NCBI RefSeq assembly: GCF_040958095.1
Contig: NC_091156.1
Location: 18,160,968-18,224,967, forward strand
Direction: 5' to 3'
DNA: 64,000 nt
Source of the DNA: Procambarus clarkii
Lineage: Eukaryota; Arthropoda; Malacostraca; Decapoda; Cambaridae
How positions within the stretch are numbered: position 1 is the first letter of the stretch; each line of letters begins with the position of its first letter. Below are positions 52,287 through 63,971 of this stretch, in pieces. Below the pieces are notes generated by a model, which was not told the DNA's origin, made no database searches, and saw only the letters and a list, made by a program, of their open reading frames with translations. A program made the position numbers and the translations under genes.

Positions 52287-52580
52287 GCATGCTGTCGCGT
52301 CGTGCTGTAAATTGCTGGCTTGAACTTGGGTGGAGTAGGTAATGTTATGTACCGTGTCCCGCCCGCAGCAGTGATTGGAATGTTACCAGTAGGCGAGGAT
52401 GTGGGGAATGGTGGGTATGTTGAGTGTATTTGAAACATTTATGTGTGGGAGTCTGGCTAGGAAAGTAATAATGTGGTCTTCGTTCTGGCCATACGTCCTG
52501 AGGTGTAGCGATGAACAGGTTCTGTTGTGTAAGTGGCATTTATGTGCGTATTGAGGGTAGTGGGAGTAAGGTATGTGTCA

Positions 52581-52640
52581 CATACCTTATGGCCACCAGG
52601 GGAGTCCCATACCTTATGGCCACCAGGGGAGTCCCATACC
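52581..52640 (+). repeat. 27-bp direct repeat, two copies plus start of a third
   Basis: cataccttatggccaccagg ggagtcc at 52581 and 52608, then cataccac at 52635. Confidence 0.9.
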
Positions 52641-53178
52641 ACTAGCCTACATCTATAATTACCTCGAGGGCTTGTGCTATCTGCGCTATTACCATCTCGT
52701 GTACCTGGGGGAGAGTGTGACGAGGGCGTGTACTGAAGGCGGGGGAGTAATTACTTCCGGATGGGAATTACCCATTCCCCTCCGGAAGTAAATTTAATAC
52801 GAAGTTGGCAGGGTACAGTGGTGTTTGGGTTGTGTATTTCGATGTGATTGCAGCCTCTCTTGCAGAGATGCAGACAGGTTTTGTGCGCAGTGCTGGGCGG
52901 GAGGCGCGCGCTGGTGCGTAGTTTGATCATTTTTATTCTAAAATCTCTACACTGTTTTTAAATGATACATGTAGTGTTTTGCAGTGGGGACTGTTGCCTT
53001 TGTAAATGCAATGATCAATGAAGCAAACTTAGAGATATACTATGTGTTGATTAGTAGTTAATTGTCATTGAGGATAATGTTGCATATGATAACTTGATCT
53101 GTAAGCTATTGCTTACAGGAGGGCAAGGTTCAATTGTTCATATACAGGCGATGAGTCACAATAACGTCGCTGAAGTAT
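52641..53178. other. Unassigned intron sequence
   Basis: An inverted pair ttacttccgg..atgggaattacccattccc..ccggaagtaa lies near 52752-52790. Otherwise nothing recognised. Confidence 0.4.
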
Positions 53179-53345
53179 GTTGACCAGACCACACACTAGA
53201 AAGTGAAAGGGACGACGACGTTTCGGTCCGTTCTGGACCATTCTCAAGTCGGCTTGACTTGAGACTGAGAATGCGACTTGAGAATGGTTCAGGACGGACC
53301 GAAACGTCGTCGTCCCTTCACTTTCTAGTGTGTGGTCTGGTCAAC
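53179..53345. repeat. Foldback of a 'gaccgaaacgtcgtcgtccc' repeat
   Basis: The left arm gttgaccagaccacacacta, aagtgaaagggacgacgacg, tttcggtccgttctggacca faces the right arm gaatggttcaggacggaccg, aaacgtcgtcgtcccttcac, tttctagtgtgtggtctggt. A single right-type arm also occurs at 55758-55832. Confidence 0.85.
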
Positions 53346-53754
53346 AACGTTCAATTGTTCAGTTGCCGCTTGGAAACCTTTACTTGTGTTCCGTCAGTGT
53401 TTCGAATACTGTACAGTATTGTCTGTGCGTATGGCACATCTACTTTTTACTGACAGTATTCTACATTTCCTTCTATATCTATCTATCATAGCACTCTAAA
53501 ATATTAATATAGTTTCGTGAAAAGTGTCTCAATTTGACAATATGCCTTGCTTACTACCTCATTCTCCGTGAATTTGGCTAATCATTAGTTGTACTCTATT
53601 GTCAGTCCAAGAATGTAAAATTGTAGCTCTGTTGCTTGTCCAGTCCCCAGCTTGTGGCTTTGGCTACCCCTCTTTATGTCCCTCCTTCCCCGATAACGCT
53701 TATCTGTAGTCTTTAACAATCTGTGGGTTGTTTTTATTGTCCAAGAGAAAGAGA
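53346..53754. other. Unassigned intron sequence
   Basis: Nothing recognised. Confidence 0.4.
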
Positions 53755-53845
53755 ACATGCATACATACATACATAATACATACGTACATACATACATACA
53801 TACGTACATACATACATAATACATACGTACATACATACATACTAT
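53755..53845. repeat. (ACAT)n tetranucleotide repeat
   Basis: catacatacgtacat units with periodic substitutions. Confidence 0.95.
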
Positions 53846-54073
53846 AATAAAACACGATGCATGTCTCTAGGCCAGTTGCCTTATTTTGCATTAGTAGGAA
53901 AAATTCCTATTATATTTTTGTTAAATTGCGAACAAAGAGTGTTTGCGTGGTGGAAAGTTGGTGTTGACGAGACTACAGGAAGAGCTTGTGTCTGAACAGT
54001 CCTTCTTTACCCGATAACCTCCACATACACACGCACACCACCACCACCACTATCACCGTCTGTTGCTCCCCTG

Positions 54074-54371
54074 CCCCGCCCGTCACCCCTCCCCCAGGGC
54101 CCCGCTCGTCACCCCTCCCCCAGGGCCCCGCCCGTCACCCCTCCCCCAGGGCCCCGCCCGTCATCCCTCCCCCAGAGCCCCGCCCGTCATCCCTCCCCCA
54201 GGGCCCCGCCCGTCATCCCTCCCCCAGGGCCCCGCCCGTCAACCCTCCCCCAGGGCCCCGCCCGTCAACCCTCCCCCAGGGCCCCGCCCGTCAACCCTCC
54301 CCCAGGGCCCCGCCCGTCAACCCTCCCCCAGGGCCCTGCCCGTCACCCCTCCCCCAGGGCCCCGCCCATCA
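54074..54371 (+). repeat. 26-bp GC-rich minisatellite, 11 full copies plus a partial
   Basis: The unit ccccgcccgtca(c/t/a)ccctccccc agg g repeats in register from 54074. Variant order (tcacccc, tcatccc, tcaaccc) changes in blocks. Twenty-six is not a multiple of three and the unit lacks stops, which creates an artificial Pro-rich open frame (53986-54546). Confidence 0.95.
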
Positions 54372-54889
54372 GGCGTCGCCTCGACCCCAGCAGGGTGTTA
54401 GGCTATTCTTAGAGCGGTTCGTCATGTGTGGTGATGCGCCCTTGGACCCCCTTCCCCTACCGGTGCTCTGCTTAATTGTTGTAGCCTGCAATTGCATGTC
54501 TTCAGTATGCCCTTGGTCTGTGTTACATGCCGCTGGACGCCGTTAACAAGCTGGGAGAACACTATGTCTTAGACATTTGTCTTTAATAAAATTGAGCATA
54601 AATTAGCGTGTTTCTTCGGATCGATTATTTTGAACACCCACCGAAGCATTTCTGACCAACACAGGTGAAAGTCCTTCGGAATAATATACCGGAACTAATA
54701 AATGATCTCCGGCTGTAATGTGAAAACATAAAGTGATGATATTCTTAGTGATATGTCCTCCATGCATCATATGTTTTGTCCAAGCTACCGCCGACCCCCA
54801 AAGATGTATGCATCAATTTTTTATTTTATTTTTTTTAATTTTGCCCCGAGGGTAGAGTTTATTGGGCAACACCACTCATCCTGTATATA
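54372..54889. other. Unassigned intron sequence
   Basis: A T-rich tract near 54820. No gene recognised. Confidence 0.4.
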
Positions 54890-55085
54890 CAAAATCGGTA
54901 TTTTCTCAAATACAAATTAAAATTATTATATATTACAACTTTGTGTTCAGTTAGGCCTGGGTTAGGTAAAGTTAGGTGAGTGGGCTCTGTGCACAATTAT
55001 TTGTAGGATGTGGGAATCGTACAGAGGGTACGAACAGAGGACGCCAGCAAAGCGCTGTTCGATAAATGTTCGAACACCATCTATG
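54890..55085 (+). repeat. Family B repeat, third copy (diverged)
   Basis: attttctcaaatacaaattaa, gcacaattatttgtaggatg and gttcgataaatgttcgaaca align in the same order with 600-800. Confidence 0.5.
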
Positions 55086-55419
55086 AACGTCATCATATGC
55101 CCAATTTAGTACAAATACGTACTATACTATTCATAGAAACGCTTAATTTGATTGTTGCCTTGTTTCTCAGTCCCTCTACACAATCCACGGGACCTGTGTC
55201 TGGGTGCAACAGTCTTTTGCGATTGCGCATTTCTTGCCATTGTGGCCAGCAATAAGGGAATTAATGAATAAAGAACTAACCTGTTGACACATAATCCACA
55301 CACTGTGAAAATAACAAACCAACCGACGTTTCTGTCCGTCCAAGACTGTCCAAGTGGTCGTTAAGCAAATTAAACATCATGCCAGGCAGCAAGGCACAGG
55401 TTTCATCTAGTTGTGCTTG

Positions 55420-55675
55420 CAGGGGTTGAGCTCTGGCTCCTTCTGCTCTCAACTCTCACTCAATCACCTCTTTTGTTTTTTATTTACACTCACATTCCCC
55501 AGGAAGCAGCCCGTAGCAGTTGTCCTAACTCCCAGATACCTGTTTACTGCTAGGTGAACAGGAAGCATCAGGGGTGAAAGAAACTGCACATTTGATTCCG
55601 CCATCGTCTGGGATCGATCCCCGGGCCATTGGATCACGAATCCAGAGCGCTGACCACTGAGCCACAGGCCCCTGT
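55420..55675 (-). mobile_element. tRNA-derived SINE (minus), variant
   Basis: Minus: head ggcctgtggctcagtggtca, gcgctctggattcgtgatcc, box B ggggatcgatcccagacgat, gaaacaaa-type linker, ctgttcacctagcagtaaac, ggctgcttcctgggg. A different tRNA head from the other SINEs. The 5' side adjoins a LINE B 3' UTR piece (55410-55465). Confidence 0.8.
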
Positions 55676-55754
55676 GTGAGTATGAGGACGCACAACTGGG
55701 CTCAGGTACGTCTTGAACATTTCTCTCACAATTTTACTTATTGGGACTCAAGTC

Positions 55755-55832
55755 ACAATCGACTTGAGAATGGTCCTGGACGGACCGAAACGTCGTCGTC
55801 CCTTCACCTTCTAGTGTGTGGTCTGGTCAACT
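55755..55832 (+). repeat. Single arm of the gaccgaaacgtcgtcgtccc repeat
   Basis: cttgagaatggtcctggacg, gaccgaaacgtcgtcgtccc, ttcaccttctagtgtgtggt. Matches the right arm of 53179-53345. Confidence 0.85.
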
Positions 55833-56072
55833 TACTTTAGCCACGTTATTGTGACTCCTCGCCCGCAACGTGTTCCTACATATATAGACACACATCACAA
55901 ACAATAAACATATTGGCGAACATTGTGAGAAGATGACAACGTTACTGCGCTGGTGGACGTGTTTGCCAGTCGCAGGATTAACGGCCCTCAGACCTAGGCA
56001 GGACTTTTCCTCCACGTGTGTTACATCTTTACCACTCACTAAAGGCCAAATTCGACCAGCTGAGGGAGGAGT

Positions 56073-56214
56073 CCATCCGGCTCCCCACTTTTATGGGGGA
56101 GGGGGGACCATCCGGCTCCCCACTTTTATGGGGGAGGGGGGACCATCCGGCTCCCCACTTTTATGGGGAGGGGGGACCATCCGGCTCCCCACTTTTATGG
56201 GGAGGGGAGACCAT
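56073..56214 (+). repeat. 34-35-bp tandem repeat, four copies
   Basis: ccatccggctccccactttt atggggg..gggga units start at 56073, 56108, 56143 and 56177; length varies only in the G run. Confidence 0.95.
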
Positions 56215-56324
56215 CGTAAGAATGAGCGGCTATTCTTAGGATGAAAAAAATAGTTTACTATAGCCGGTGACATACCACGGGAGATAAACTTGTAAGGCAC
56301 GTAAATATATATACACAAAATTTC

Positions 56325-56532
56325 TGCAGTGTCCCCGCGACCCGGTCCTCGACCAGGCCTCCACCCCCAGGCAACAGCCCGTGACAGCTGACTAACACCC
56401 AGGTACCTATTTTACTGCTAGGTAACAGAGGCATAGGGTGAAAGAAACTCTTCCCATTGTTTCTCGCCGGCGCCCGGGATCGAACCCAGGACTACAGGAT
56501 CACAAGTCCCGCGTGCTGTCCGCTCGGCCGAG
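56325..56532 (-). mobile_element. tRNA-derived SINE (minus)
   Basis: Minus: ggccgagcggacagcacgcg, box B gggttcgatcccgggcgcc, gagaaacaatgggaagagtt, cctctgttacctagcagtaa, ggaccgggtcgcggggacac. Tail truncated. Confidence 0.85.
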
Positions 56533-57050
56533 GCCACACATCTATTAACAGGCCCAAATATAGCCATAACAACCTTAACCATATTTTCCGAGCTTTTAAT
56601 GTTCGTAATTTCTCCCCGAAGATTGTACCCGGGTGCTTCTGATCTGGGACAGCCAGCCGTCCCTTGGTGACCCTGCATATATGTACAGGGTGTGCCAGAA
56701 CATGGAGGTTTCTGAATGGTCTAAATGATGGTTGTATCGTGACAAGCCTCGTCCCGTTTGTTGTGTGCGGGATAGTCCCTTCCCCAGCCAACACCAGCAC
56801 GGGAGTAAATGATGAGACAGGAAGCGGGTAAACTTATTAGTCAGGTCAACTGTCCTTACTTTCTCCCAGCCTTAATGTGTTCTGGGGAGGCTGCTGTCAT
56901 CACCGGAGGCAGCAACTTACAAGCCAGGTATATACATGCCGGCTATAACAGGAAGGTGTCGAGACGGGTTATGACACCGTCTTGACACCTTCATGTGACA
57001 TCGAAGGTGATAGTTTTATCCCCTCAGATGTGTCCACTTTGTATTATACA
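56533..57050. other. Unassigned intron sequence
   Basis: A small inverted repeat gaaggtgtcgagacgggtta..acaccgtcttgacaccttc lies at 56952-56992. No gene recognised. Confidence 0.4.
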
Positions 57051-57059
57051 CACCTGAAC

Positions 57060-57345
57060 CCTCCCTCTCTGAGGAGGTTACCTTCAGGTATTTTCGGGGC
57101 TTAGCATTCCCGTGGCCCGGACCTCGACCAGGCCTCCTCGTTGCTGGACTGGTCAGCCAGGCTGTTGGACGCGGCTGCTCACGGCATGACTTATGAATCA
57201 CAGCCTGGTTAATCATGAATCCTTTGGGGGTGCTTATCCAGCTCTCTCTTGAACACTAAGGGGTCGGCCAATTATGCCTCTTATGTGTAGCGGAAGCGTG
57301 TTGAACAGTCTCGGGCCTCTGATGTTGATAGTTCTCTCTCAGAGT
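57060..57345 (-). mobile_element. LINE 3' end with SINE-type tail (minus)
   Basis: Reverse complement of the 47640-48240 unit: tatcaacatcagaggcccga through cctaagtgttcaagagaga to gaggcctggtcgaggtccgg and ctgaaggtaacctcc. Confidence 0.8.
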
Positions 57346-57689
57346 ACCTGTTGCACCTCTGCTCTTCAACGGGGGTATTCTGCACATCCTGACATGTCTT
57401 CTGGTCTCATGTGGTGTTATTTCAGTGTGCAAGTTTGGGACCAGCCTCTAGGGGAGGCTAAACATTTCTCGTAACATTTTCCCTGGCAAACAGAGCTGAG
57501 AGTGAAGTACGAGCAGTGGACAGTTTGGCTCCGGCGTCCAGCGTGTGGTAACCGGACACCCGCACACAGATCCCACACATCCGGTATCCTGTCCATCTAG
57601 TCACACTCACACAAATTCCAAGGACTAATGTACTTAATATCTTTATGACGTGATCCCTATATCACTTGACACAATATTAACAATGCCAA
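57346..57689. other. Unassigned intron sequence
   Basis: Nothing recognised. Confidence 0.4.
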
Positions 57690-58140
57690 CACCCCTTCAG
57701 CAGACTTGTACAGTAAGCCTCAACACGCAGTAAATCCCAAACCTTGTGGATGCCCCTGCACCGTTTCAGTAAAACATCCACCTGCTGAAACCATCAACAC
57801 CCTCACAGTAAGTCCTGCATGTGCTGGAAGTCATAACATCCTCACAGTAAGCTACACACCTGCTGGAAGCCTCCCCAGCACCTCCACAATACAGCTGCAG
57901 GAACCGTCAACATCTTCACATTCATTTTTACCTTTGTTAGAAGCATCAACTCCCCCACATCAACCATATATCTGCAGGAAGCCTTATCGCTGCCTCAGTA
58001 AACTCTACGCATGCTGGAAGCCTTATCGCTGCCTCGGTAAACTCTACGCCTGCTGGAAGCCTTATCGCTGCCTCGGTAAACTCTACGCCTGCTGGAAGCC
58101 TTATCGCTGCCTCGGTAAACTCTACGCCTGCTGGAAGCCT
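57690..58140 (+). repeat. Degenerate 39-bp minisatellite with perfect core
   Basis: Four near-identical 39-bp units (gccttatcgctgcctcggta aactctacgcctgctggaa) start at 57981, 58020, 58059 and 58098. Older, degenerate units (cctgctggaa..ctcacagtaag) extend upstream to about 57700. Because 39 is divisible by three the array makes a periodic open frame (57706-58218, 13-residue repeat Y-R-C-L-G-K-L-Y-A-C-W-K-P), judged non-genic. Confidence 0.85.
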
Positions 58141-58924
58141 CACCGCCCACTCGTTATTAACTATATCCTTTCTAAATATAAATACTTAAGGTTAGAATCT
58201 TTTGTCACTATTTTGTGAATCTTTTTTTTTTTGTCATCGTCTGTAAATGTACTTTTTTGTTGTATTTTTGTTTACAAAACCAGTTTATCATTAAATTAAT
58301 TTTAAACCTTGCAATAATATTTACAATTGATTGATGTGTGATGGAGTGGTAGATGAGGCTCAACATCCCCATACCCCCATGTCATATTATCATGTTATTC
58401 AATACATGGTGATACTGAACTTGTAAATGTTTACATGCGGGCAGTGTTAGCCAGAGCTGGAGAAAGAGCCCTGTTATTCTAGTCTGATCTCATCTGTCTA
58501 CGTGGGATTTGTAGCTGTAAATTTGTTTCTTTAATCACAGCAGATAACTGCGTCGTATTCCACAAGTCTTGTGACCTGTTCTTCCCGTGTACAATGCTTG
58601 CTGCAGTACTTGGTCTGAAAACTGAACCCTATCACATAGACTACTTATTATCTGGGTGCACTATTTTTATAATGAGTTTTCTGTCATATCAGCGACTATT
58701 AGCTGCAGAAAAAGGGCTGGCGATTGAAATGTTTATTTGTAGTACAGTATTGTAAAAGAGATGTTTAAGGCTGCGGTCGTAGCCACTGTGAAAACATGAA
58801 TATGGGAAGAATTGATTGACAGAAATGCAAAAAGGTGTGCGTGTTGTGAAGGAGGGGAGGGGGTGAGGCCGGGAGCGGTGCAGGATGCTCGCATGAAATG
58901 TTCCTACCTACTGTCTGGGTGAAC
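58141..58924. other. Unassigned intron sequence
   Basis: AT-rich. No feature recognised. Confidence 0.4.
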
Positions 58925-59115
58925 AATTGATTGACTGATGCAGATTAAGCCACCCAAAAGGTGGCACGGGCATGAATAGCCCGTAAGTGGTGGCCCTCTG
59001 GAGCCATTACCAGTATCAATAGATGATACTGGAGATATGTGGAGGTGCAACTGCACCCTGCGTGACGGGAGATGTCTCCCGTGTGGGTGAAGTCTCCCAT
59101 GTGGGTGAACGGCTT
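58925..59115 (-). mobile_element. 3' end of the Penelope-linked repeat (minus)
   Basis: On minus it reads gggctattcatgcccgtgcc, acct..tgggtggcttaatc and ends in tcaatcaat, matching 35215-35278. Confidence 0.6.
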
Positions 59116-59475
59116 TTCCCCCACTTTTATTGTGTTTATTGTGTACTCACTCATGCAAGTGAATCTCAGCAGTGTATTGTAAGAAGCAATTTTTAGGTGA
59201 ATTGATGACTGCGATGGGTAGTCTCAGGCCAGATGCTGAGTGGTTGCCGGAGTAGTGGATGATGTTTGGAATATCCACCTCTGCGTGAGCAGTATTGGGT
59301 GGGCATGCTGGGGTTGAGTCAGACGAGTGGTGATGAGTTCATCAGAGAGGAAGGTGGGCTTGGGGCCGGCTACGGACAAATCGTACCCACGCGTTTCCCA
59401 CATAGCTTGTTTTCTAACTGCTAAACCTGTATATAGCCTTAGATTAGGCTGTATATTTGAACATAAGAACAAGGA
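59116..59475. other. Unassigned intron sequence
   Basis: Nothing recognised. Confidence 0.4.
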
Positions 59476-59501
59476 CGCACCAGGCCAATTGGCCTGGTGC
59501 G
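59476..59501. repeat. Perfect 26-bp palindrome
   Basis: cgcaccaggccaa followed by its exact complement, no loop. It follows gaacataagaacaagga, a motif also seen near 18270. Confidence 0.95.
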
Positions 59502-59734
59502 GATTCCGCGGATAAGAATGGGTTAGATTAGGTTTCATAGGTTTTGTTGTGTTGAAGTTAGGTAAGGATTACCAGGCCAGCCCCATTCTCACGATTTGAC
59601 TCGGTAAAAATGCAGTTGTTTTGTTTAAACAAAAATGGTCGAGCCTAAGCAATCCAGCAAACATCAAGGCCAATGTTCAGAAAATGTCAATATTAATGTG
59701 TCCCAAAAGTACAGTTTGGTTCATTCTCTACTCG

Positions 59735-59865
59735 CAATCGGGATTTCCGAGTTCGAATCCTGGGCGGGACAGAAATGGTTGGGCACGTATCCTTTCACCT
59801 AATGCCACTATGCAATTCCCGGATACCTTTTGACTGTTCACCTAGCAGTCAATAGAAAATAATAT
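59735..59865 (+). mobile_element. tRNA-derived SINE fragment
   Basis: Box B gagttcgaatcctgggcggg, cagaaatggttgggcacgta, tcctttcacctaatgccact, tgttcacctagcagtcaata. Same subtype as 38787-38950. Confidence 0.7.
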
Positions 59866-60189
59866 AATACAATACAATGCACAGGCTACCTGTCCCTGAC
59901 AAAACAAATTGTTACTAAAACCCCGCAAATTTGACGTAATGATAGATTTATAGATGCCGTTCAAGATACGAGTTATTAGGTAAGCGGACAGGTTGCGTAG
60001 GCGGGGTTGGATTTGGCTCTTCCGCATTCATGTATTGGGTGTGTTGGGTACGAAGTGTCGCCGTCATCGTACAAGGGACGTCTCTATACCAGTGGCAGGT
60101 TGGTCAAGGTGTGTTGTGGAGAGGTTGACATGCGCATTAGTGAGAGGCTGGGCAGTTTATCCCTCGTCTCTACTGCCCTCATGGGGTTA
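59866..60189. other. Unassigned intron sequence
   Basis: Nothing recognised. Confidence 0.4.
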
Positions 60190-60790
60190 CCTTACCTTGA
60201 GATGGTTTCGGGGCTTAGCGTCCCCGCGGCCCGGTCCTCGATCAGGCCTCCTAAGGTGGTTGCTGGGGATAAATGCTACTGCACGCCCCTGTCTGACTAG
60301 GCTTCCAGGTTGGTTGGTGTTCTGGGGCCAGATTCACGAAAGCACTTACGCAAACACTCACGAACCTGTACATCTTTTCTCAATATTTGGCGGCTTTGTT
60401 TACAATTATTAAACAGTTAATGAGCTCCGAAGCACCAGGAGGCTGTTTATTACAATAACAGTTGATTGGGAAGTTTTCAAGCTGGTAAACTGTTTAATAA
60501 ATGTAAACAAAGCCGTCGAAGATTGAGGAAAGATGTACACGTTCGTAAGTACTTGCGTAAGTGCTTTCGTGAATCTGGCCCCTGGTTAACCAGGCTGTTA
60601 GGCGCCGCTGCTCGTAGTCTGACGCACGAATTAGTCAAGTTTGATCAGGTATCCTTTGTTTGCAGGTGTTTATCAAGTACCTTTTGAACACCTTGAGAGA
60701 TCGCCTAGTTATGCCCCCATGTGCTTAAAAAGTATTGGGCTCTTAATGTTTATAACATTGTCTTATTTCACCTCAACTGTTCAGTGGGGC
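60190..60790 (-). mobile_element. LINE 3' end with SINE-type tail (minus), split by a MITE
   Basis: The tail (taccttgagatggtttcggg, cgtccccgcggcccggtcct) at 60190-60262 and the body (ttaaccaggctgttaggcgc, cgctgctcgtagtctgacgc) from 60593 belong to the same unit as 47640-48240, interrupted by the MITE at 60324-60592. Confidence 0.65.
60324..60592. mobile_element. MITE with about 60-bp inverted ends (copy 2)
   Basis: ggccagattcacgaaagcac..tttggcggctttgtttacaa..cgaagcaccaggaggctgtt.. to tgctttcgtgaatctggcc. Same order and length as 48808-49069. Confidence 0.9.
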
Positions 60791-62157
60791 TAATTTGCTG
60801 TGCCGTGCCTCTTGGTCACGTAAGGCATTATTTCCGAGTGCAGATTTGTCATTAAATGCAGTTGATGTGATAATTATTATCGGTCAAATGCATGAGTAGT
60901 ATCGGGTTAAGACGTAGGATGTAAGCAACTCTGCAACTCTAAATACCTTCATAAATTGCGTAGTATTGGGATTAAATTATATTCACAGAGCGCGTCGCAT
61001 GCCACCGGCAAGGTCTTCAATATTAATATGAAAGACTGAGCACAAATGCTTCCATTTAGACCTCGAGAATTCAAGTCTAGGAATGTGGTAATGGAGTTGT
61101 TTATCCCGTAAGAGTACCCCATTTTCCTCCTTAAATAGCCGATAATTCATGGCAGTCTTTAATATTTCGTGGCACTTAAATTTTAATAGTCCTTTGATTC
61201 GTAATAGTACGATATATACCCAGAGGAAATATAGCTGAAATCTGTGTGGAGTGAAATGGGTCCAGCCAGCCCTATTATGATAAAGTGGCCATAGGGTGAA
61301 GAAACATACTGTAATGCATGATTTAACCAGTAAAGAGATTCTATGATAATATTTTATTAATGGCAAGAGTTGGAACACAACTTTGGCACGTTGGCAAATG
61401 ATGTATGTTAGATGAGCGGAATGTGGAGGTGGAGGTGGTGGTGGTAGTGGTGGTAGGGAAGATGTTAGTGTGGGGGGAGGCTCTTCTGAGTCCCCACTGG
61501 GGGCGGTGGAGGTGGCTGGGTGTGCAGTGCCTGGAGGCTGGACATGCCAAGGGCGCCCCTTCACTACTAGTCACACAAGCACACCCTCTCTACATGCCAA
61601 CTCTTCCCCCCCCCCACCCTCTCACTCTCTCACTTCTCACACACACTCACGCTTTCACTCTCTCCACACAATTTTCAGTCTAAACATCATTGATTTAACA
61701 GTTAACAGGATGGGTAAGCATATGAACATGACTTCTCTTTGGATAGGAAGATGTGAACAAACTAGTCAAATAAAGCTTTCATTCCCTGGCGGAATATCCC
61801 CGTTTCTGCTATAACCAAACAGATGATAAACTGTCTTAGTCACACGCACGTTTGGTCACTATGCCGGGGTTTCTTAGAAAAGTGTTTGTGCAGGCATACA
61901 TAAGCAAATTGTGTTACAGAGTGCATTTCTTTTTTTGAAGATGATATATATGTACTAAGGTACAGCAGAAAATCTGGTCATTAGCTATTCATGCATCTTC
62001 AGTGAGCCTAGCACTGTTTATAAACACGTACCCATTGCTTACGTGAGTGGTACACATCTCCTGGGGATGTGCGCACTATGTTTTCTTTTGTCTCACTCTG
62101 CTTCTGTAGGGTGGTGAGGCCGACCCTTCGGTTGATTCCTTTGGGATGGTGCTGTTG
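60791..62157. other. Unassigned intron sequence
   Basis: Minus-strand open frames at 60983-61564 (193 codons) include a (GGT)n-derived Thr/Pro run and no known domain. (tggtggtgg) and (ctctcac)n simple repeats near 61430 and 61620. Confidence 0.35.
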
Positions 62158-62521
62158 TTGTTATAGATTCAGCTACTCGGAACAAGTTCCAAGTAGCACG
62201 GGCTATGGTGAGCCCGTTACTTACTTGGCACAGGAGCGGGGCAAGTATCACAGGCTATGGTGAGCCCGTAGTGGACTTACCTGGCACAGGAGCGGGGCAA
62301 GTATCACAGGCTATGGTGAGCCCGTAGTGGACTTACCTGGCACAGGAGCGGGGCAAGTATCACAGGCTATGGTGAGCCCGTAGTGGACTTACCTGGCACA
62401 GGAGCGGGGCAAGTATCACAGGCTATGGTGAGCCCGTAGTGGACTTACCTGGCACAGGAGCGGGGCAAGTATCACAGGCTATGGTGAGCCCGTAGTGGAC
62501 TTATCTGGCACAGGAGCGGTG
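62158..62521 (+). repeat. 56-bp tandem array grown from an interspersed repeat
   Basis: One diverged unit (agattcagctactcggaaca, agttccaagtagcacgggct, atggtgagcccg) is followed by five near-identical 56-bp units (caagtatcacaggctatggt, gagcccgtagtggacttacc, tggcacaggagcgggg) at 62242, 62298, 62354, 62410 and 62466. The founder sequence occurs singly at 35021-35105. Confidence 0.95.
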
Positions 62522-62899
62522 CTGGGGATTGGGATGCTGATGCCGAGCGTTGAAATACTGTCTGCTTAAGAAGACAGAGGTTTATGATATGGGGTTATTT
62601 TTAAATGGTTTAGGGACATGTCAGTTTTGAAGGAAAGAGTTGCCGGCACAATATGGGCCAAGTCCGAGTGGATATATTTTTAAAATGAACGGAATTTCTT
62701 TTAGATGCAGTTTAATGCTGGAAAATATTAGACTATAAGCCTAGGTAATGATAATAGATTAACCGGATATCTTCCGAACAACACTGAAATAGCCAAATTT
62801 CAATGCCAACCAGATTTGGGGGGGGGTTAGGATTAGTTGAGACTTTAAGCCAAAATAATCAATGTATAAACGTTTGAAATAAGGCAAATAGCATACTGT

Positions 62900-62900
<1 letters not shown>
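62522..62900. other. Unassigned intron sequence
   Basis: Nothing recognised. Confidence 0.4.

Positions 62901-62992
<92 letters not shown>
62901..62992. repeat. (TA)n microsatellite
   Basis: About 46 pure units. Confidence 0.95.
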
Positions 62993-62995
<3 letters not shown>

Positions 62996-63023
62996 CCTCA
63001 TTCCTCTTCTAAATGATTCGAAC

Positions 63024-63509
<486 letters not shown>

Positions 63510-63519
63510 TATATATATT

Positions 63520-63588
<69 letters not shown>
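63510..63588. repeat. (TA)n microsatellite
   Basis: Interrupted at its start (tttatatatta), then pure; abuts the right MITE terminus. Confidence 0.95.
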
Positions 63589-63592
<4 letters not shown>

Positions 63593-63933
63593 TTAATAAG
63601 AGTAACACCTCTGGCTGGAAGAAGGGGACCCTTAGCCTCGGAGGAAACCACACATAACGCATTAGATATATACTGTACGTATATAATAGGGGTACCACCT
63701 CTGGTGCAATTGTAGGGACCCACAGCCTGGAAGAAGAAAATAAAGGGTATTCAGAGAAGACCTTGTGGATTCTCACTGAACACTAATCTTTTCATCTCCT
63801 ACCACCCCTATTATTCTTATGTATATTTTGTTTTATTCAGATTCATTTGATTTTATTGCAATGCTACAGTTTTCAGAGAACACACACATGTATATGACAA
63901 TATAACAGTGTTCGAAGACCTCATCCAGCTCCT
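63589..63933. other. Unassigned sequence
   Basis: A direct repeat (ggtaccacctctgg / gtaacacctctggctgg and gggacccttagcctcgga / gggacccacagcctgga) at 63602-63645 and 63690-63735. No gene. Confidence 0.4.
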
Positions 63934-63971
63934 CGTGCTGTATCCTGGGTGCGTACCCAGGATACAGCACG
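63934..63971. repeat. Perfect hairpin, 17-bp arms, gcgt loop
   Basis: cgtgctgtatcctgggt at 63934-63950 and its exact complement at 63955-63971. Confidence 0.95.

Noticed and set aside
53986-54546. Pro/Arg-rich 186-codon frame
   Set aside because: Produced by a 26-bp minisatellite without stops; open in several frames at once.
57706-58218. 170-codon Cys/Lys/Tyr-repeat protein
   Set aside because: The periodicity is that of a 39-bp DNA minisatellite and degenerate upstream units; no start context, signal or family.
60983-61564. 193-codon minus-strand frame
   Set aside because: Half is low-complexity Thr/Pro from a GGT repeat, no domain, no supporting splice sites.
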